Below, piece by piece: positions 42,764 through 51,759 of a stretch of DNA of 52,679 nucleotides; positions within the stretch are counted from its first letter, which is position 1; every line of letters begins with the position of its first letter. The position numbers and the translations under genes were made by a program. Source of the stretch: Emticicia agri (lineage in GTDB: Bacteria > Bacteroidota > Bacteroidia > Cytophagales > Spirosomataceae); contig NZ_SEWF01000046.1 of NCBI RefSeq assembly GCF_004168285.1, positions 1 through 52,679 of the forward strand. Direction: 5' to 3'. The notes under the pieces are model-generated. The model saw nothing but the letters and a program-made list of their open reading frames with translations. It was not told the DNA's origin and did not search any database.

Positions 42764-43948
42764 TCACAGATACTGATTAATTACTTTAATCTTTCGTAAT
42801 AAAATACTCAATCCCCAACTTAAAGTCAGAGAAATGATGAAAGTTATCAGAAATTTCACAAAAGCAGGCATGTCATAAGTCAATAAAAGAAACTGGATTG
42901 AGGTAATAAAAATATAATGGGTCAGATAAATGAGATAAGCGTTTTCGGTCAACGAGTTCCACCATGAAAACGATGTTTGTACGAATTTTCTGAAAGTTGT
43001 TAAGAATGCAATGCTACTGAGTGTACATGAAGCAGTATAGATACTAAAATAAATCATCCACCCACTTAAACTGCCTAATTGATTGGTCTTTACCATGTTG
43101 GCTAATATTTCTTTTTGTTCAACAATAGTTAGTAAAGTATATGCAGATAAGGCAAGTAAGAGCCAAAGCCACCATTGCCTGATAATAGGTGAAGTAAGCG
43201 CAAATAATTGCTGATTAAAATTGGTAGTGCCTATGGAAACCCCAAGCATAAAATAGCCAAAGTAAAGCAGAACTCTACTTAACTGAAAATCAAATGGCCC
43301 AAAGCCTGTCCATGTTCCTGCACCTATGTTATAGGCTATTGGTACATAGAGCAACCAGGTGATTACCCACCAGAATATAAAAAACAACACGGGTTTATTC
43401 TGAAGCAAAGTAATAAAATGAGCGATGTTTCTACTATTTTTCCTGATGGTAGAGTGTAATAAGGCAAGTAATATATTAAAAACAAACAGCACCCATATAA
43501 ACCACGGCGGGCCTACAGGCCATTGCTCAACTACAAAGAAATCTTTCACATACGCAATCAGATGAGTATTCTCTTTGGCAAGATAATAAGACGGGAAATA
43601 GGCTATTAGCATCAGTAAAGTGCCTAAGCTGATAAAAGGTAAAAACAGGCGGAAAAACCGGTCTTTAATAAAAACAGCTATGCCCTTTTTGTCAATACTT
43701 TTAATTAGAAACAGACCTCCTATCAGAAACATCAACGACATAAAGAAGACATCATTGAAATTCTCAAAAATATCAAGCCCTATCCATCTTTTTTTATCTA
43801 CAACGGCATGCGTTGACCTGATATAAGCTACTTTATCAAATCGGGCAAAGGTAGTGTAGGCCAAACTGGCATGATGTGCCACTACCAATACGGTAAGTGC
43901 CGAGCGTAAATAATCAACCCAAAGATTCCGGTTCAGGGCTTTTGCCAT
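42764..43948 (-). CDS. membrane acyltransferase family protein
   Basis: A 394-aa polytopic inner-membrane protein of the acyltransferase-3 family. The N-terminus carries the diagnostic WVDYLRSALTVLVVAHHASL with the catalytic His. About ten hydrophobic segments follow (FFMSLMFLIGGLFLIKSID, PWFIWVLFVFNILLALLHS, LITFIISLTLSWGLSILLRK at the end). It transfers acyl groups to a periplasmic glycan or lipid. The style is closer to the MdoC/OpgC branch than to the degraded OafA-like gene at 31601. It is monocistronic. Confidence 0.9.
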   Translation of the reverse strand: MAKALNRNLWVDYLRSALTVLVVAHHASLAYTTFARFDKVAYIRSTHAVVDKKRWIGLDIFENFNDVFFMSLMFLIGGLFLIKSIDKKGIAVFIKDRFFRLFLPFISLGTLLMLIAYFPSYYLAKENTHLIAYVKDFFVVEQWPVGPPWFIWVLFVFNILLALLHSTIRKNSRNIAHFITLLQNKPVLFFIFWWVITWLLYVPIAYNIGAGTWTGFGPFDFQLSRVLLYFGYFMLGVSIGTTNFNQQLFALTSPIIRQWWLWLLLALSAYTLLTIVEQKEILANMVKTNQLGSLSGWMIYFSIYTASCTLSSIAFLTTFRKFVQTSFSWWNSLTENAYLIYLTHYIFITSIQFLLLTYDMPAFVKFLITFIISLTLSWGLSILLRKIKVINQYL

Positions 43949-44071
43949 ACAAAAGGTTATGTTCTTTCATTAATGACACGGTTTTATTAAATGAGTTGCA
44001 TGAATGGAGCAATAATTGTCCTCATACGTGCTTTTACTACAAAATATCAGCAAGAATTTACCCGTGAATTA

Positions 44072-44125
44072 ATAGAAGAAAAGGGTTATCTCAAAAGCAT
44101 AGTTTAGATAACCCTTTTCTTCTAT
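44072..44125 (-). terminator. strong terminator of the alkaline phosphatase gene
   Basis: Perfect 20-bp arms (ATAGAAGAAAAGGGTTATCT at 44072-44091 and its complement at 44106-44125) enclose a 14-nt loop. It starts 20 bp past the stop of the phosphatase gene. Confidence 0.88.
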
Positions 44126-44145
44126 CAGTTTAGCCAAACTATTCT

Positions 44146-45216
44146 TTATTTGAACTTAAACGCCTTTTTCATTTTATGAAAAATATCATTGTTGAAATAG
44201 ATGCCCGAAAATAGTTCGGCACCCTTGCCATAAGCAAAAACCGGAATCATTACTCCCGTATGACCTTTGGTAGTAAACTTACCGTCTATTATGCCATCTT
44301 TAGCCCCATTAATAGAAAAACCGCCTGTTTCATGGTCGGCTGTTACAATTACTAAAGTATTACCATCTTTATCGGCAAAGTCGAAGGCCGCACCAATGGC
44401 TTTGTCAAAATCAAGCATTTCGTTCACAATGTACTGTGTCTCATTGGCGTGTCCGCCCCAGTCTATCTGTGAGCCTTCAACCATCAGAAAAAAGCCTTTC
44501 TTGTTTTGTTTCAGTATGTTCAGGGCTGTTTGTGCTGAAACTAAAAGCTGGTCTCCTCTGCCTTCTGATATTTTTACCGGATTTTCATCTGCAAGAAAAC
44601 CCGCCAGTTTGCCAGATGTAACTTTTTGTACCTCTTCAATCGAATTGGCAATCTGATAATTCTTTGCGCGCAACTCTTCAACAAGATTTTTACCATCTTT
44701 ACGCTGTGCAAAGTGTTTCCGGCCACCACCAATAAAAACATCTATATCTGTTTTAAGAAAATCGGCGGCAATTTCGTCCATCATGGCTCTTGCAGGCTGA
44801 TGGGCAATAAACGATGAAGGAGTGGCATCGGTAATATTGCAGGTAGCAACCAGTCCGGTGGCCAGCCCTTTTTGCTCGGCAATTTCCAGAATCGTAGTCA
44901 GGCTTTTCTTGTCTTTGTCTACACCAATGGCACCATTGTAGGTTTTTTCTCCGGTGGCAAAAGCAGTAGCACCTGCTGCCGAATCTGTGATAAAATTGTT
45001 GGTAGCCTGGTTTTTATGAAAGCCTATCACCTTGCTCCGTTCGATATTGAGCGGGAGTTTACTGGCGGCGATTCCGGCAAAGATTTGAGACGTGCCCATA
45101 CCGTCGCCTATTAATAAAATAATATTTCTGGGGTATTGTATTTTCTTTTGTTTTTGCGCAAAACCAACGATTGAAACGAATAATAGAAGATAAATGAATG
45201 ATACTGATTTTTTCAT
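44146..45216 (-). CDS. exported alkaline phosphatase
   Basis: A 356-aa periplasmic or secreted phosphomonoesterase (signal LLLFVSIVGFAQ). Active-site parts: LLIGDGMG with metal ligand Asp38, nucleophile Ser79 in TDSAAGATAFATGEK, MVEGSQIDWGGHANE with the metal-binding glutamate/aspartate/histidine, and VTADHETGG with the last metal ligands. The sequence is shorter than E. coli PhoA but complete for the Bacteroidota class. It releases phosphate from organic esters. Monocistronic, with a 20-bp-stem terminator. A phosphate-regulated promoter was not identified. Confidence 0.93.
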   Translation of the reverse strand: MKKSVSFIYLLLFVSIVGFAQKQKKIQYPRNIILLIGDGMGTSQIFAGIAASKLPLNIERSKVIGFHKNQATNNFITDSAAGATAFATGEKTYNGAIGVDKDKKSLTTILEIAEQKGLATGLVATCNITDATPSSFIAHQPARAMMDEIAADFLKTDIDVFIGGGRKHFAQRKDGKNLVEELRAKNYQIANSIEEVQKVTSGKLAGFLADENPVKISEGRGDQLLVSAQTALNILKQNKKGFFLMVEGSQIDWGGHANETQYIVNEMLDFDKAIGAAFDFADKDGNTLVIVTADHETGGFSINGAKDGIIDGKFTTKGHTGVMIPVFAYGKGAELFSGIYFNNDIFHKMKKAFKFK

Positions 45217-45457
45217 TGATTAACATTTTAGATGATGGATTAGATATGAAACATCAGATGATTTCGACTTTACACATTGAAAACTCTTCTGCACAATACC
45301 TTAACAAAATTTGTAACCTGTAATGGTTAGAGCCGTAAAAGACGGAAACTAATGCCGCAATAGATAAGAAGTACTGTTATATTTTTATTAAGAAATAGGT
45401 AGATGCTGAAAGGGGGAGGGCTACAAATAAGGTTTCAGGGATGGGGAAAACGATAAA

Positions 45458-45489
45458 AAAGCCACCAGTTAACGAGTACTGATGGCTTT
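45458..45489 (-). terminator. terminator after the LytTR gene
   Basis: AAAGCCACCAGT pairs with ACTGATGGCTTT (11 of 12) over an 8-nt loop, and the A-run at 45455-45460 reads as Ts on the minus strand. It lies just past the stop at 45503 and would end the CHAT-LytTR transcript. Confidence 0.82.
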
Positions 45490-45502
45490 ATAAAATATTT
45501 AA

Positions 45503-45823
45503 TCAGGCAATAAGGAATTGCTGTTTTTTCAGGTGTTTGATTATCGGTTTTTTTCTGCGAGAAACCAAAACTTCTTTACCGTTTACCATCTGGATGCTTA
45601 CTTTTTTGCCTTCTTTACGCATGCCAATAATATAATCGGGGTTGAGTAAGAAAGAACGATGTACCCGCAGAAAGTGCCTCAGATTTTCTTTTGCTTCATG
45701 GCGTTTAAGGGTGGTAGGTAATATGATTTTTTTTCCGTTAAAAAAATGGTAGATAGTATAATTAACATCGGCTTCCAGATATACTATCTGCATGATGTCT
45801 TCAGAGCAGTCAAAATATGTCAT
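45503..45823 (-). CDS. stand-alone LytTR DNA-binding protein, downstream of CHAT gene
   Basis: A 106-aa LytTR-only protein: IMQIVYLEADVNYTIYHFFN, then LRHFLRVHRSFLLNPDYIIG and the DNA-contacting end GKEVLVSRRKKPIIKHLKK. It is encoded 87 bp after the CHAT gene with no terminator between, so it may be the last member of that operon. It lacks a receiver, as does the LytTR protein at 38910. A role as a local regulator of the CHAT module is possible; the targets are unknown. The start ATG at 45823 fits the domain start. Confidence 0.85.
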   Translation of the reverse strand: MTYFDCSEDIMQIVYLEADVNYTIYHFFNGKKIILPTTLKRHEAKENLRHFLRVHRSFLLNPDYIIGMRKEGKKVSIQMVNGKEVLVSRRKKPIIKHLKKQQFLIA

Positions 45824-45910
45824 TGGGCGTAAAGGTTAATGTTCAGTTAATGAACATTAGTCGTTGAACCCTCTCTTACGTAAACAAAAATGTTTGTTTT
45901 TATTACCATA

Positions 45911-48637
45911 TCATTTCCTGTATCTCTTGTGTAAAAATAAGCCAACCCCTATAAGCAAAACACCTGTTAGAATTATAAGCCCTGTATCCGGTTTTTCAAC
46001 AGGAGTAGTATCTCCTATCAGAATAGAAGATGCCCATAAGGTTGGCAATAAATTACGGTTGTTTGCCTGCATAAATGCTTGCTTTGCTTTTTGCAGAGCA
46101 ACATCTTTGGGTAGGCCGTCTTTCAGGTACGAATAAAAAAATTCTGTCAGGCTATAGGTTGATTTCTCATCAACACTCCATAAAGTAGTAATCAATGAGG
46201 GAATACCTAAAGCAGAAAAACTCCTTGACAAACTAAAAACTCCTTCTCCTTTAATATTTTTCCCCAATCCGGTTTTACAGGCTGATAAAACAATCATTTC
46301 GGTCTTGATAGTCTGGGCATGATTAATCTCTGAAACAAATACAGGAGTATCCTGCATATAAAAAACAGGCCCTTTATGGGTGGTATCGGCGTGAGTATAT
46401 AGTTGCACCAGCCGATAATCAGGAAACTGAGTCATAAATGCATGCTTGGATGCTTCTTTTCCCAGAAGTAAATGGCCACTGAATGTTTTTTCAATATTGG
46501 TTAAAGAAGTGGCCGATAGAGGCAGTTTATCAACTGAAAGTGTTCTGGCAAAATTAACGGGAGCTACACCCAGAAAAGATGTCCGATTAAACCATGAGGT
46601 TTGTTGATTTTTAGCTTCAATACTCTTTAAAAGAAAATTTGCTGAATAAGCATAGCTGATGGCAAAGGATTGTATCAGGAAGTCTGCTTTCTTTGCTGTA
46701 CGGCTGAATGCCTCAAAGGGCAAAAAATGGTCGTCGTAAGAAATAATGATTCTCCCTTCCGTTAATGCAAGCGGTTGAATCAGGTGAGTGTATAACTGGT
46801 TTGAGAGGATTAAAAAATCAGGGAAAGATTTATTAAGTGAGTCGATATTACTGCAAAAGTTCATAAACCGACTGCTAAGATTTTGTTGGTCTTTGGCTAT
46901 CTTAATCAGTTTAGTTGTTTCGGGGCTTATTTTCATGGCGTATGTAGCACTATCGCCTACAAAGTAAGTGATAAAAGCCTGATGCTGACTTGTCTGAAGC
47001 CATTGCTGCAAGGTGCTTAAATCTTTGAAGTCTTCGTTATATTTGGCTGCATAATAAGCAGGAAATCGTTTTTCTAAATCTTTCTTGAACCCGGTAAACT
47101 GGTCTTTAACTTCCGATAGTTTTTTGTAAGTTTCTTTGTAGAGTGCCGAATTTTCGGTTTGTTTTTCGAGTTGGGTCTGCAATTCAAAAATCTGGTCCTG
47201 ATAATTTTTTTCTTTTAATTTTTCTTGTGTCGATAAAAATTGACGGGCATTATTCTCTTTTAAATCATCTAACAGCAAAATAGCTCTCGATTTTTCCAGA
47301 AAATAAAAAGCTTTTTGAGAATCATTGGCTAAACGACAAGCCTCAATGGCTGATTCGTAAAGGCTACGGGAGTGTTCCCGCCAGAAACTCTTGGATTGTT
47401 GCCCCTGATGTTCTTGTCGCATCAGGTTCAGTAACTGATCAGCATAAGAGAGGTATTGAATCGAGCGGCTCAATACTTCCGGTTTTTTGTTTTTCTGATA
47501 AGCTATCAACAGGCTTTTGCCATAATCTCTCAATATATAAAAAAGCGTTCTTTTACTTCTGATTATACCGAAATTCTGTTTCTTAATATCTAATAAAGGA
47601 AACGCCATCAGGGCTTTTTCTAAGGTTTTGATAGCAGAATCTACTTTGTTTTCTTCACGCAGGTTAGTGGCATAATTCAGATAAACTCTACTAAGTTCTA
47701 CGCTTTTTTTTCCTTGAAGGGCAGTAATGGCTTTGTTGAAAACCCTATCTGCTTCTTTGTATTTATGAAACTCGGTATATAAAATCCCCAGATTATTGTG
47801 AATCCGCATGGGGATTAAATAATTAAATCTGAGTTGAATAAAAACCTGCTCCGCTCTCTTCAGATTGGTCTCGGCTAGTTTAAAGTCTTTCAGGTTATAA
47901 TAGCTGATACCCATATTGGCATAGATATTCCCTTTTAGTTCGCCATCATCATTTTTCGAAATCTGAAAAGATTTCTGGTAAAAGTTCTGTGCTATCTGAA
48001 GACTTTCAATCGCTTTTTTCTCATTTTCTAACCTACTGTAAGCGATACCTTTGCTATTATAAATCTGACTCATGAGCTGCAGCAAATGGCTTTGATTAGA
48101 GTTTTCGGCAAAACGCTCTGCTTTATTTAAAGAATTGAGCATACTCTCATAATCACCTAATTCTAATTCCAGATCTGAAATTAGTTTCAATGAATAGCCT
48201 TTCCAATAGGGGTCAGTAGCATATTGAATGGTTAGTTTATAATATTTAATGGCTTCCAGGTAATTCTGGAAGAGATGATGGTAAGCCCCTGCACCATAGG
48301 CGGCATAAGTAAGGCCTAACGGTTTCTGCTTAGCGTAACTTTCCCATTGTTTAAGACTCAACTTAATGTAAGGTAGGGCTTTATGTGCATCATTTTTTAA
48401 GTAATAATGGTAGGTGAGATTGCTACAAATATTCCCTCTGGTAGAATCCTGAATTGTTGCACAAGTCAGTGAAGTTTTATATAGGCGCTCTAACTGAGCG
48501 ATATTCTGATCAAGTGGGAGAGAGGCTGATTTTTTTATAGCTGCCTTGACGCTACTGTCTGATGGACATTGGGCAGATGACTTGTCAGTTAGGCTAAAAA
48601 CAATAAAAAATAAAAAGAGTATTAAAGTTTTATTCAT
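45911..48637 (-). CDS. exported, membrane-anchored TPR-CHAT protease
   Basis: The 908-aa protein starts with a signal peptide (ILFLFFIVFSLTDKSSA). Residues ~40-420 are TPR repeats (YYLKNDAHKALPYIKLSLKQ, GNIYANMGISYYNLKDFKLA, HNNLGILYTEFHKYKEADRV), residues ~455-530 a coiled coil (EKNYQDQIFELQTQLEKQ). A CHAT domain occupies ~590-880 with the caspase-like dyad His749 (LVQLYTHADTTHKGP) and Cys787 (VLSACKTGLG), then TLWSVDEKSTYSLTEFFY. A membrane helix (886-903) and a short basic tail (HKRYRK) close it, so the protease should face the periplasm. CHAT proteases are clan-CD peptidases often activated through TPR sensing. It is encoded downstream of the 208-aa gene, with a hairpin between, and upstream of the LytTR gene. 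The target is unknown. Confidence 0.9.
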   Translation of the reverse strand: MNKTLILFLFFIVFSLTDKSSAQCPSDSSVKAAIKKSASLPLDQNIAQLERLYKTSLTCATIQDSTRGNICSNLTYHYYLKNDAHKALPYIKLSLKQWESYAKQKPLGLTYAAYGAGAYHHLFQNYLEAIKYYKLTIQYATDPYWKGYSLKLISDLELELGDYESMLNSLNKAERFAENSNQSHLLQLMSQIYNSKGIAYSRLENEKKAIESLQIAQNFYQKSFQISKNDDGELKGNIYANMGISYYNLKDFKLAETNLKRAEQVFIQLRFNYLIPMRIHNNLGILYTEFHKYKEADRVFNKAITALQGKKSVELSRVYLNYATNLREENKVDSAIKTLEKALMAFPLLDIKKQNFGIIRSKRTLFYILRDYGKSLLIAYQKNKKPEVLSRSIQYLSYADQLLNLMRQEHQGQQSKSFWREHSRSLYESAIEACRLANDSQKAFYFLEKSRAILLLDDLKENNARQFLSTQEKLKEKNYQDQIFELQTQLEKQTENSALYKETYKKLSEVKDQFTGFKKDLEKRFPAYYAAKYNEDFKDLSTLQQWLQTSQHQAFITYFVGDSATYAMKISPETTKLIKIAKDQQNLSSRFMNFCSNIDSLNKSFPDFLILSNQLYTHLIQPLALTEGRIIISYDDHFLPFEAFSRTAKKADFLIQSFAISYAYSANFLLKSIEAKNQQTSWFNRTSFLGVAPVNFARTLSVDKLPLSATSLTNIEKTFSGHLLLGKEASKHAFMTQFPDYRLVQLYTHADTTHKGPVFYMQDTPVFVSEINHAQTIKTEMIVLSACKTGLGKNIKGEGVFSLSRSFSALGIPSLITTLWSVDEKSTYSLTEFFYSYLKDGLPKDVALQKAKQAFMQANNRNLLPTLWASSILIGDTTPVEKPDTGLIILTGVLLIGVGLFLHKRYRK

Positions 48638-48656
48638 AAGTAATGAGCTAAGGATA

Positions 48657-48679
48657 GGTGCTTAACCAGGTTAAGCACC
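48657..48679 (-). promoter_or_regulatory. intercistronic hairpin before the CHAT gene
   Basis: GGTGCTTAACC pairs with GGTTAAGCACC across a single central base; the real loop would be about 5 nt. It lies between the stop of the 208-aa gene and the CHAT start, 20 bp upstream of the CHAT ATG, and has no T-tract, so it is more likely an mRNA-processing or attenuating structure than a full terminator. Confidence 0.6.
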
Positions 48680-48717
48680 CATTAATTTATTCTATTTTTT
48701 TAAAACTACCAAGCATT

Positions 48718-49344
48718 TTATCTGATTGGTGGTGGAGGTATTTTTGGCCCACCCGTACCAGGATCTGGCTCTCCCTCTAATGCTTCTAAAGCAGAGATCG
48801 GTTGTCCCATGATTTTCAGGTTTCTGACCTCGAAATAAGACTTTTGGGGCGGAGTCATAGTATGGTCTATCACTAATCTCAGTTTAAGCTGAGTAACTGC
48901 GCCTAAAATATCATAATCGCTGTTGGCCTGCGGCTTAAGTACTACCTGCACATCTGTGCTTTCATTGCTGTCGTAAGTAAGCACGGGCACAATAATGTCA
49001 TAAAGATTCTTACTGTTAGGCGTGCTGCTTACAAGCGTTGAGTCTCCGAAAACCTGATAATTCAACCAGAAATCATTGTGTGCGTTGTGGATACAAATGA
49101 AGGCGTTGTCGCCTTGATTGATGAATAGTTTTACATTGGCCACAATAGCAATATCAGTAAAACCATCAGTATAAGTCAGATTATCTAAGGCATTGATGAG
49201 TGGCGAAGTAAGTGTATAACTTACCATTGGGTTTTCCTGATCAGAAATTTTGATGGTATCGCCGTCTAACGAAACAGCATCTTTAAATAGCTCCTGGCCT
49301 TCTATTTTCCAGTCTGCAAAATTGGCACTCCAGATTTCTTCCAT
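48718..49344 (-). CDS. hypothetical beta-rich protein with proline-rich tail, partner of CHAT gene
   Basis: A 208-aa protein without signal peptide or membrane helix. It is strand-rich throughout (FADWKIEGQELFKDAVSLDG, AIVANVKLFINQGDNAFICI, DVQVVLKPQANSDYDILGAV, VTQLKLRLVIDH), with the look of a jelly-roll or LamG-like sandwich, and ends in a flexible tail, EGEPDPGTGGPKIPPPPIR. I know no family. It lies 80 bp upstream of the CHAT protease gene and is probably on the same mRNA, so it could be a substrate, an activator or an inhibitor. Since the CHAT protein is exported and this one has no signal, their meeting place is unclear. The ATG at 49344 is the first in frame and follows a long non-coding region. 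Confidence 0.72.
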   Translation of the reverse strand: MEEIWSANFADWKIEGQELFKDAVSLDGDTIKISDQENPMVSYTLTSPLINALDNLTYTDGFTDIAIVANVKLFINQGDNAFICIHNAHNDFWLNYQVFGDSTLVSSTPNSKNLYDIIVPVLTYDSNESTDVQVVLKPQANSDYDILGAVTQLKLRLVIDHTMTPPQKSYFEVRNLKIMGQPISALEALEGEPDPGTGGPKIPPPPIR

Positions 49345-50467
49345 TTTTTACGAAATTTTGGGTTTTTTGATTAATATTTGAGGTAATTAGTCACATATCC
49401 CTTCGAAAAGGGCAAAAGCATAGCCTTAGCTGGCTTATGGGCAGCTATCAGATTTTAACAGGTGTAGTACATCAAAGGGAATTTTTAGTACACAGCTTTT
49501 TACCGGAGATTTGATTACTGTTTCATTGTGCGAGATTTGGTTTTATGATTAATAATTGATTGAAAACTTCATAGAATCCTTATGAAAAGACATAGCACGG
49601 CCTTGTCTGAAAAATAAATGCTTATCAGATTTCAAATTGGTATTCACATGAAAGTAACTTTTAGTACAAAGCGTTTGCGGGTTTTAACTCATACTTATGA
49701 GGTATTTGATTCTGGTTATTATGTTGTGTGAAATTCTCTGTAAATGCAAAGCAATAGCCCCATCTGATTTAATCAGCTGTCATATATGCTTATTGATAAG
49801 GCGTATTTATTAAAAAAATGACAATAGGGCTTTGTTTGTCAGGAATACTATTCCTGACAAAACAATTGTTTTTATAACCCTTTAATCTTAGAAATAAGAA
49901 TTGATAAGGCAATGCCCTGTTTGATTTTCACAGAGGGAAAAGACAGCTATACTCCTCTCTGGAATAGAATTTAGTCACAGCAATATATCTATTGGGATAT
50001 ACGAATCAGTCTATACGCAAAATATACGATTGCCTTAATGAACAGGTACTTTTAAGAGACTCTAATAGGTAAACAGCATCTTTTCAGGTTAATCCGCAAA
50101 TTTTAAGTTTATAAAAATAGCGTTACAAATAATTGTATTTTTAATATGGTTTTTAGTCACAGCTACGCAGTTGTTTCTGTTTGAGCAACGCAATAACCCT
50201 TCAAACGCTTTTTCTAAAGCATCAGTCCGGATTATTACGAAACCAATTTTGTTTGGTTATAGAAATTATCGCAAAAGCTGTTAAGGAGTCTTTTTTACGA
50301 CCCAGAGGTTTAATTTTAATAATTCAGCAATCTGGTTAAGGCTTTTCTGCCTGTTTGATTTAGTCAATTTAGCAAATAGTCATTTAAGGATTCATGAGAA
50401 CTTATTTTCCTATTTTAACTGTTAGTCGCTGTTTAATAAAATAGGTAAACAAAAAATCTGATTTTTT
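49345..50467. repeat. 1.1-kb non-coding region with degenerate repeats upstream of the CHAT operon
   Basis: No coding frame is visible. Two diverged copies about 176 bp apart share CATAGC (49419; 49591), TATCAGATTT (49446; 49623) and TTTTAGTACAnAGC (49483-49496; 49659-49672). A weaker third copy begins GCAATAGCCC at 49751. The 9-mer TTAGTCACA occurs at 49387, 49971 and 50153. A 12-bp perfect hairpin is at 49835-49861. It may be a decayed gene, a set of binding sites or an unrecognised RNA. Confidence 0.5.
49835..49861. terminator. 12-bp perfect hairpin in the non-coding region
   Basis: TTTGTCAGGAAT (49835-49846) pairs with ATTCCTGACAAA (49850-49861) around ACT. On the plus strand it is followed shortly by a T-rich stretch (GTTTTTAT), on the minus strand by CAAAGCCC. 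It could end a small transcript coming from the left or a long 3' tail of the sigma/TPR operon. Confidence 0.6.
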
Positions 50468-51175
50468 TTATAAGCTCCATTTTTCTATTTCCTGCCAGCC
50501 TTCTGTTTTTTCGTTACGTACTTTTTCAAGGAGTTTTTTTGCTTCGGTGAGGTCATTATTCTGATTGCGTTGCAGAAGGGTAAGGGCATAATAAAACGTA
50601 CCCGGATTTGATTGTAGATTCTGTTTCTGTAGTGTTGCAAAGTGTTCAAGTGCCAGCGAATATTTTTGTAGACGTAAGTAGGAGATACCAGCATATTTCA
50701 GGGCTTCAGGATTATTGTACTCTGCCAGGCTATCAAAAATAGCCGCCGCTTTTGTTAATTGCCCCTCGTTGAAAAGCGAAATAGCCTTTTTAAAAGTATC
50801 TTTATCTGCCGACATGGTGGTACTTAAAGTCGAAAAATTTTCTTTTATGTATGCATCGGCCAATTCTGTGAGTTTCGGTTCTGACAAGTACCACCAACTC
50901 AGTATAGTAATACAAATAACTATGATGGCTGCAATAGAGTATTTTACAGCAGCAGTAGCCATTACCGGCATTTTATGTTTTTTTCTTAATTCTTCAAATT
51001 CTGCTTTGCGTTTGGCTCGTTGTAGTTGTGTAAAACCATATTTAGTTTTTACATAGAGTGCAACAGTTTCGGCAAAAGCCTGATTGGTTTTACACCTTGT
51101 TTCAAACGCCTGACGCTCAGGTTCAGAAAGTTCATTATTAAAAAAGCTTTCAATTAAAGCTAATTCATTTTCCAT
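50468..51175 (-). CDS. single-pass membrane TPR protein, probable anti-sigma factor
   Basis: A 235-aa protein with a cytoplasmic N-terminal segment (residues 1-72; IESFFNNELSEPERQAFETR resembles the N-terminal helices of Bacteroidota anti-sigma factors), one membrane helix (about 77-97, VKYSIAAIIVICITILSWWY) and periplasmic TPR-like repeats (about 130-225; KKAISLFNEGQLTKAAAIFD, GISYLRLQKYSLALEHFATL). It starts 2 bp after the stop of the sigma-factor gene, so the two are coupled. The layout suggests that a signal sensed by the external TPRs releases the sigma factor. The exported TPR-CHAT protein downstream could be the binding partner or the protease that cuts it. Confidence 0.82.
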   Translation of the reverse strand: MENELALIESFFNNELSEPERQAFETRCKTNQAFAETVALYVKTKYGFTQLQRAKRKAEFEELRKKHKMPVMATAAVKYSIAAIIVICITILSWWYLSEPKLTELADAYIKENFSTLSTTMSADKDTFKKAISLFNEGQLTKAAAIFDSLAEYNNPEALKYAGISYLRLQKYSLALEHFATLQKQNLQSNPGTFYYALTLLQRNQNNDLTEAKKLLEKVRNEKTEGWQEIEKWSL

Positions 51176-51177
51176 GA

Positions 51178-51759
51178 CTAATAAGTTTTTCTAAGTTTAT
51201 CAATGCATCTCATACGACTCACCTTTACTACATCAACAGAGCTATAAGTGAGCATATCAAGAATTTCCTTATCAGAGTACCCGTTGGCCCATAATAATAA
51301 TAATTCTTTGCATTTTTTACCTACGGCATCAAGCCTTTGTAACAAAGTTGTTTCCTCTTCCTGTTCAATTATTTGCTGAATAATACTTTGGGTATCATCG
51401 CCCATTAAATACATTATTTCAGAAAGTAAAACGGTGTCAAAAGTTGGCGCTGCCCTGTTTGTCGCTTTTTTTCTGATAAGGGAAACACATTGGTTTGAAA
51501 AAATTTGATAAATATAAGTTTTTAAAGAAGCACGCCCTTCAAACCGACGACCGAGAATGTGGTCAATGACACTTAATATGGTGTCTGAATAAACAGAAGC
51601 AGATTCATGTTCTTCAATTTGATGTTTCCTGACACCCTCTTTGATAAAGTACAGATACTTTTCGTAGAGTATATTTTCGCATTTTTGTCTTTCTCTTCCA
51701 CCTTTTAAAATCCCCTCAATTATTTCAGAGTCAGCATCATTGTGTAAAAATTGAAACAT
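51178..51759 (-). CDS. sigma-70-family (ECF-like) RNA polymerase sigma factor
   Basis: A 193-aa sigma factor with region 2 at about 20-95 (CENILYEKYLYFIKEGVRKH, SVYSDTILSVIDHILGRRFE, FEGRASLKTYIYQIFSNQCV) and region 4 at about 140-190 (RLDAVGKKCKELLLLWANGY, then SDKEILDMLTYSSVDVVKVS). Region 2 is divergent from standard ECF factors, and region 4 shows the ...GYSDKEI.... helix. It is followed 2 bp later by the membrane TPR gene, the usual sigma/anti-sigma order. It heads a block that continues with the CHAT module on the same strand, so that module is a good candidate for its regulon. Confidence 0.88.
   Translation of the reverse strand: MFQFLHNDADSEIIEGILKGGRERQKCENILYEKYLYFIKEGVRKHQIEEHESASVYSDTILSVIDHILGRRFEGRASLKTYIYQIFSNQCVSLIRKKATNRAAPTFDTVLLSEIMYLMGDDTQSIIQQIIEQEEETTLLQRLDAVGKKCKELLLLWANGYSDKEILDMLTYSSVDVVKVSRMRCIDKLRKTY

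Noticed and set aside
49345-50467. CRISPR array
   Set aside because: Repeats are degenerate, spaced by about 176 bp, and there are no cas genes.
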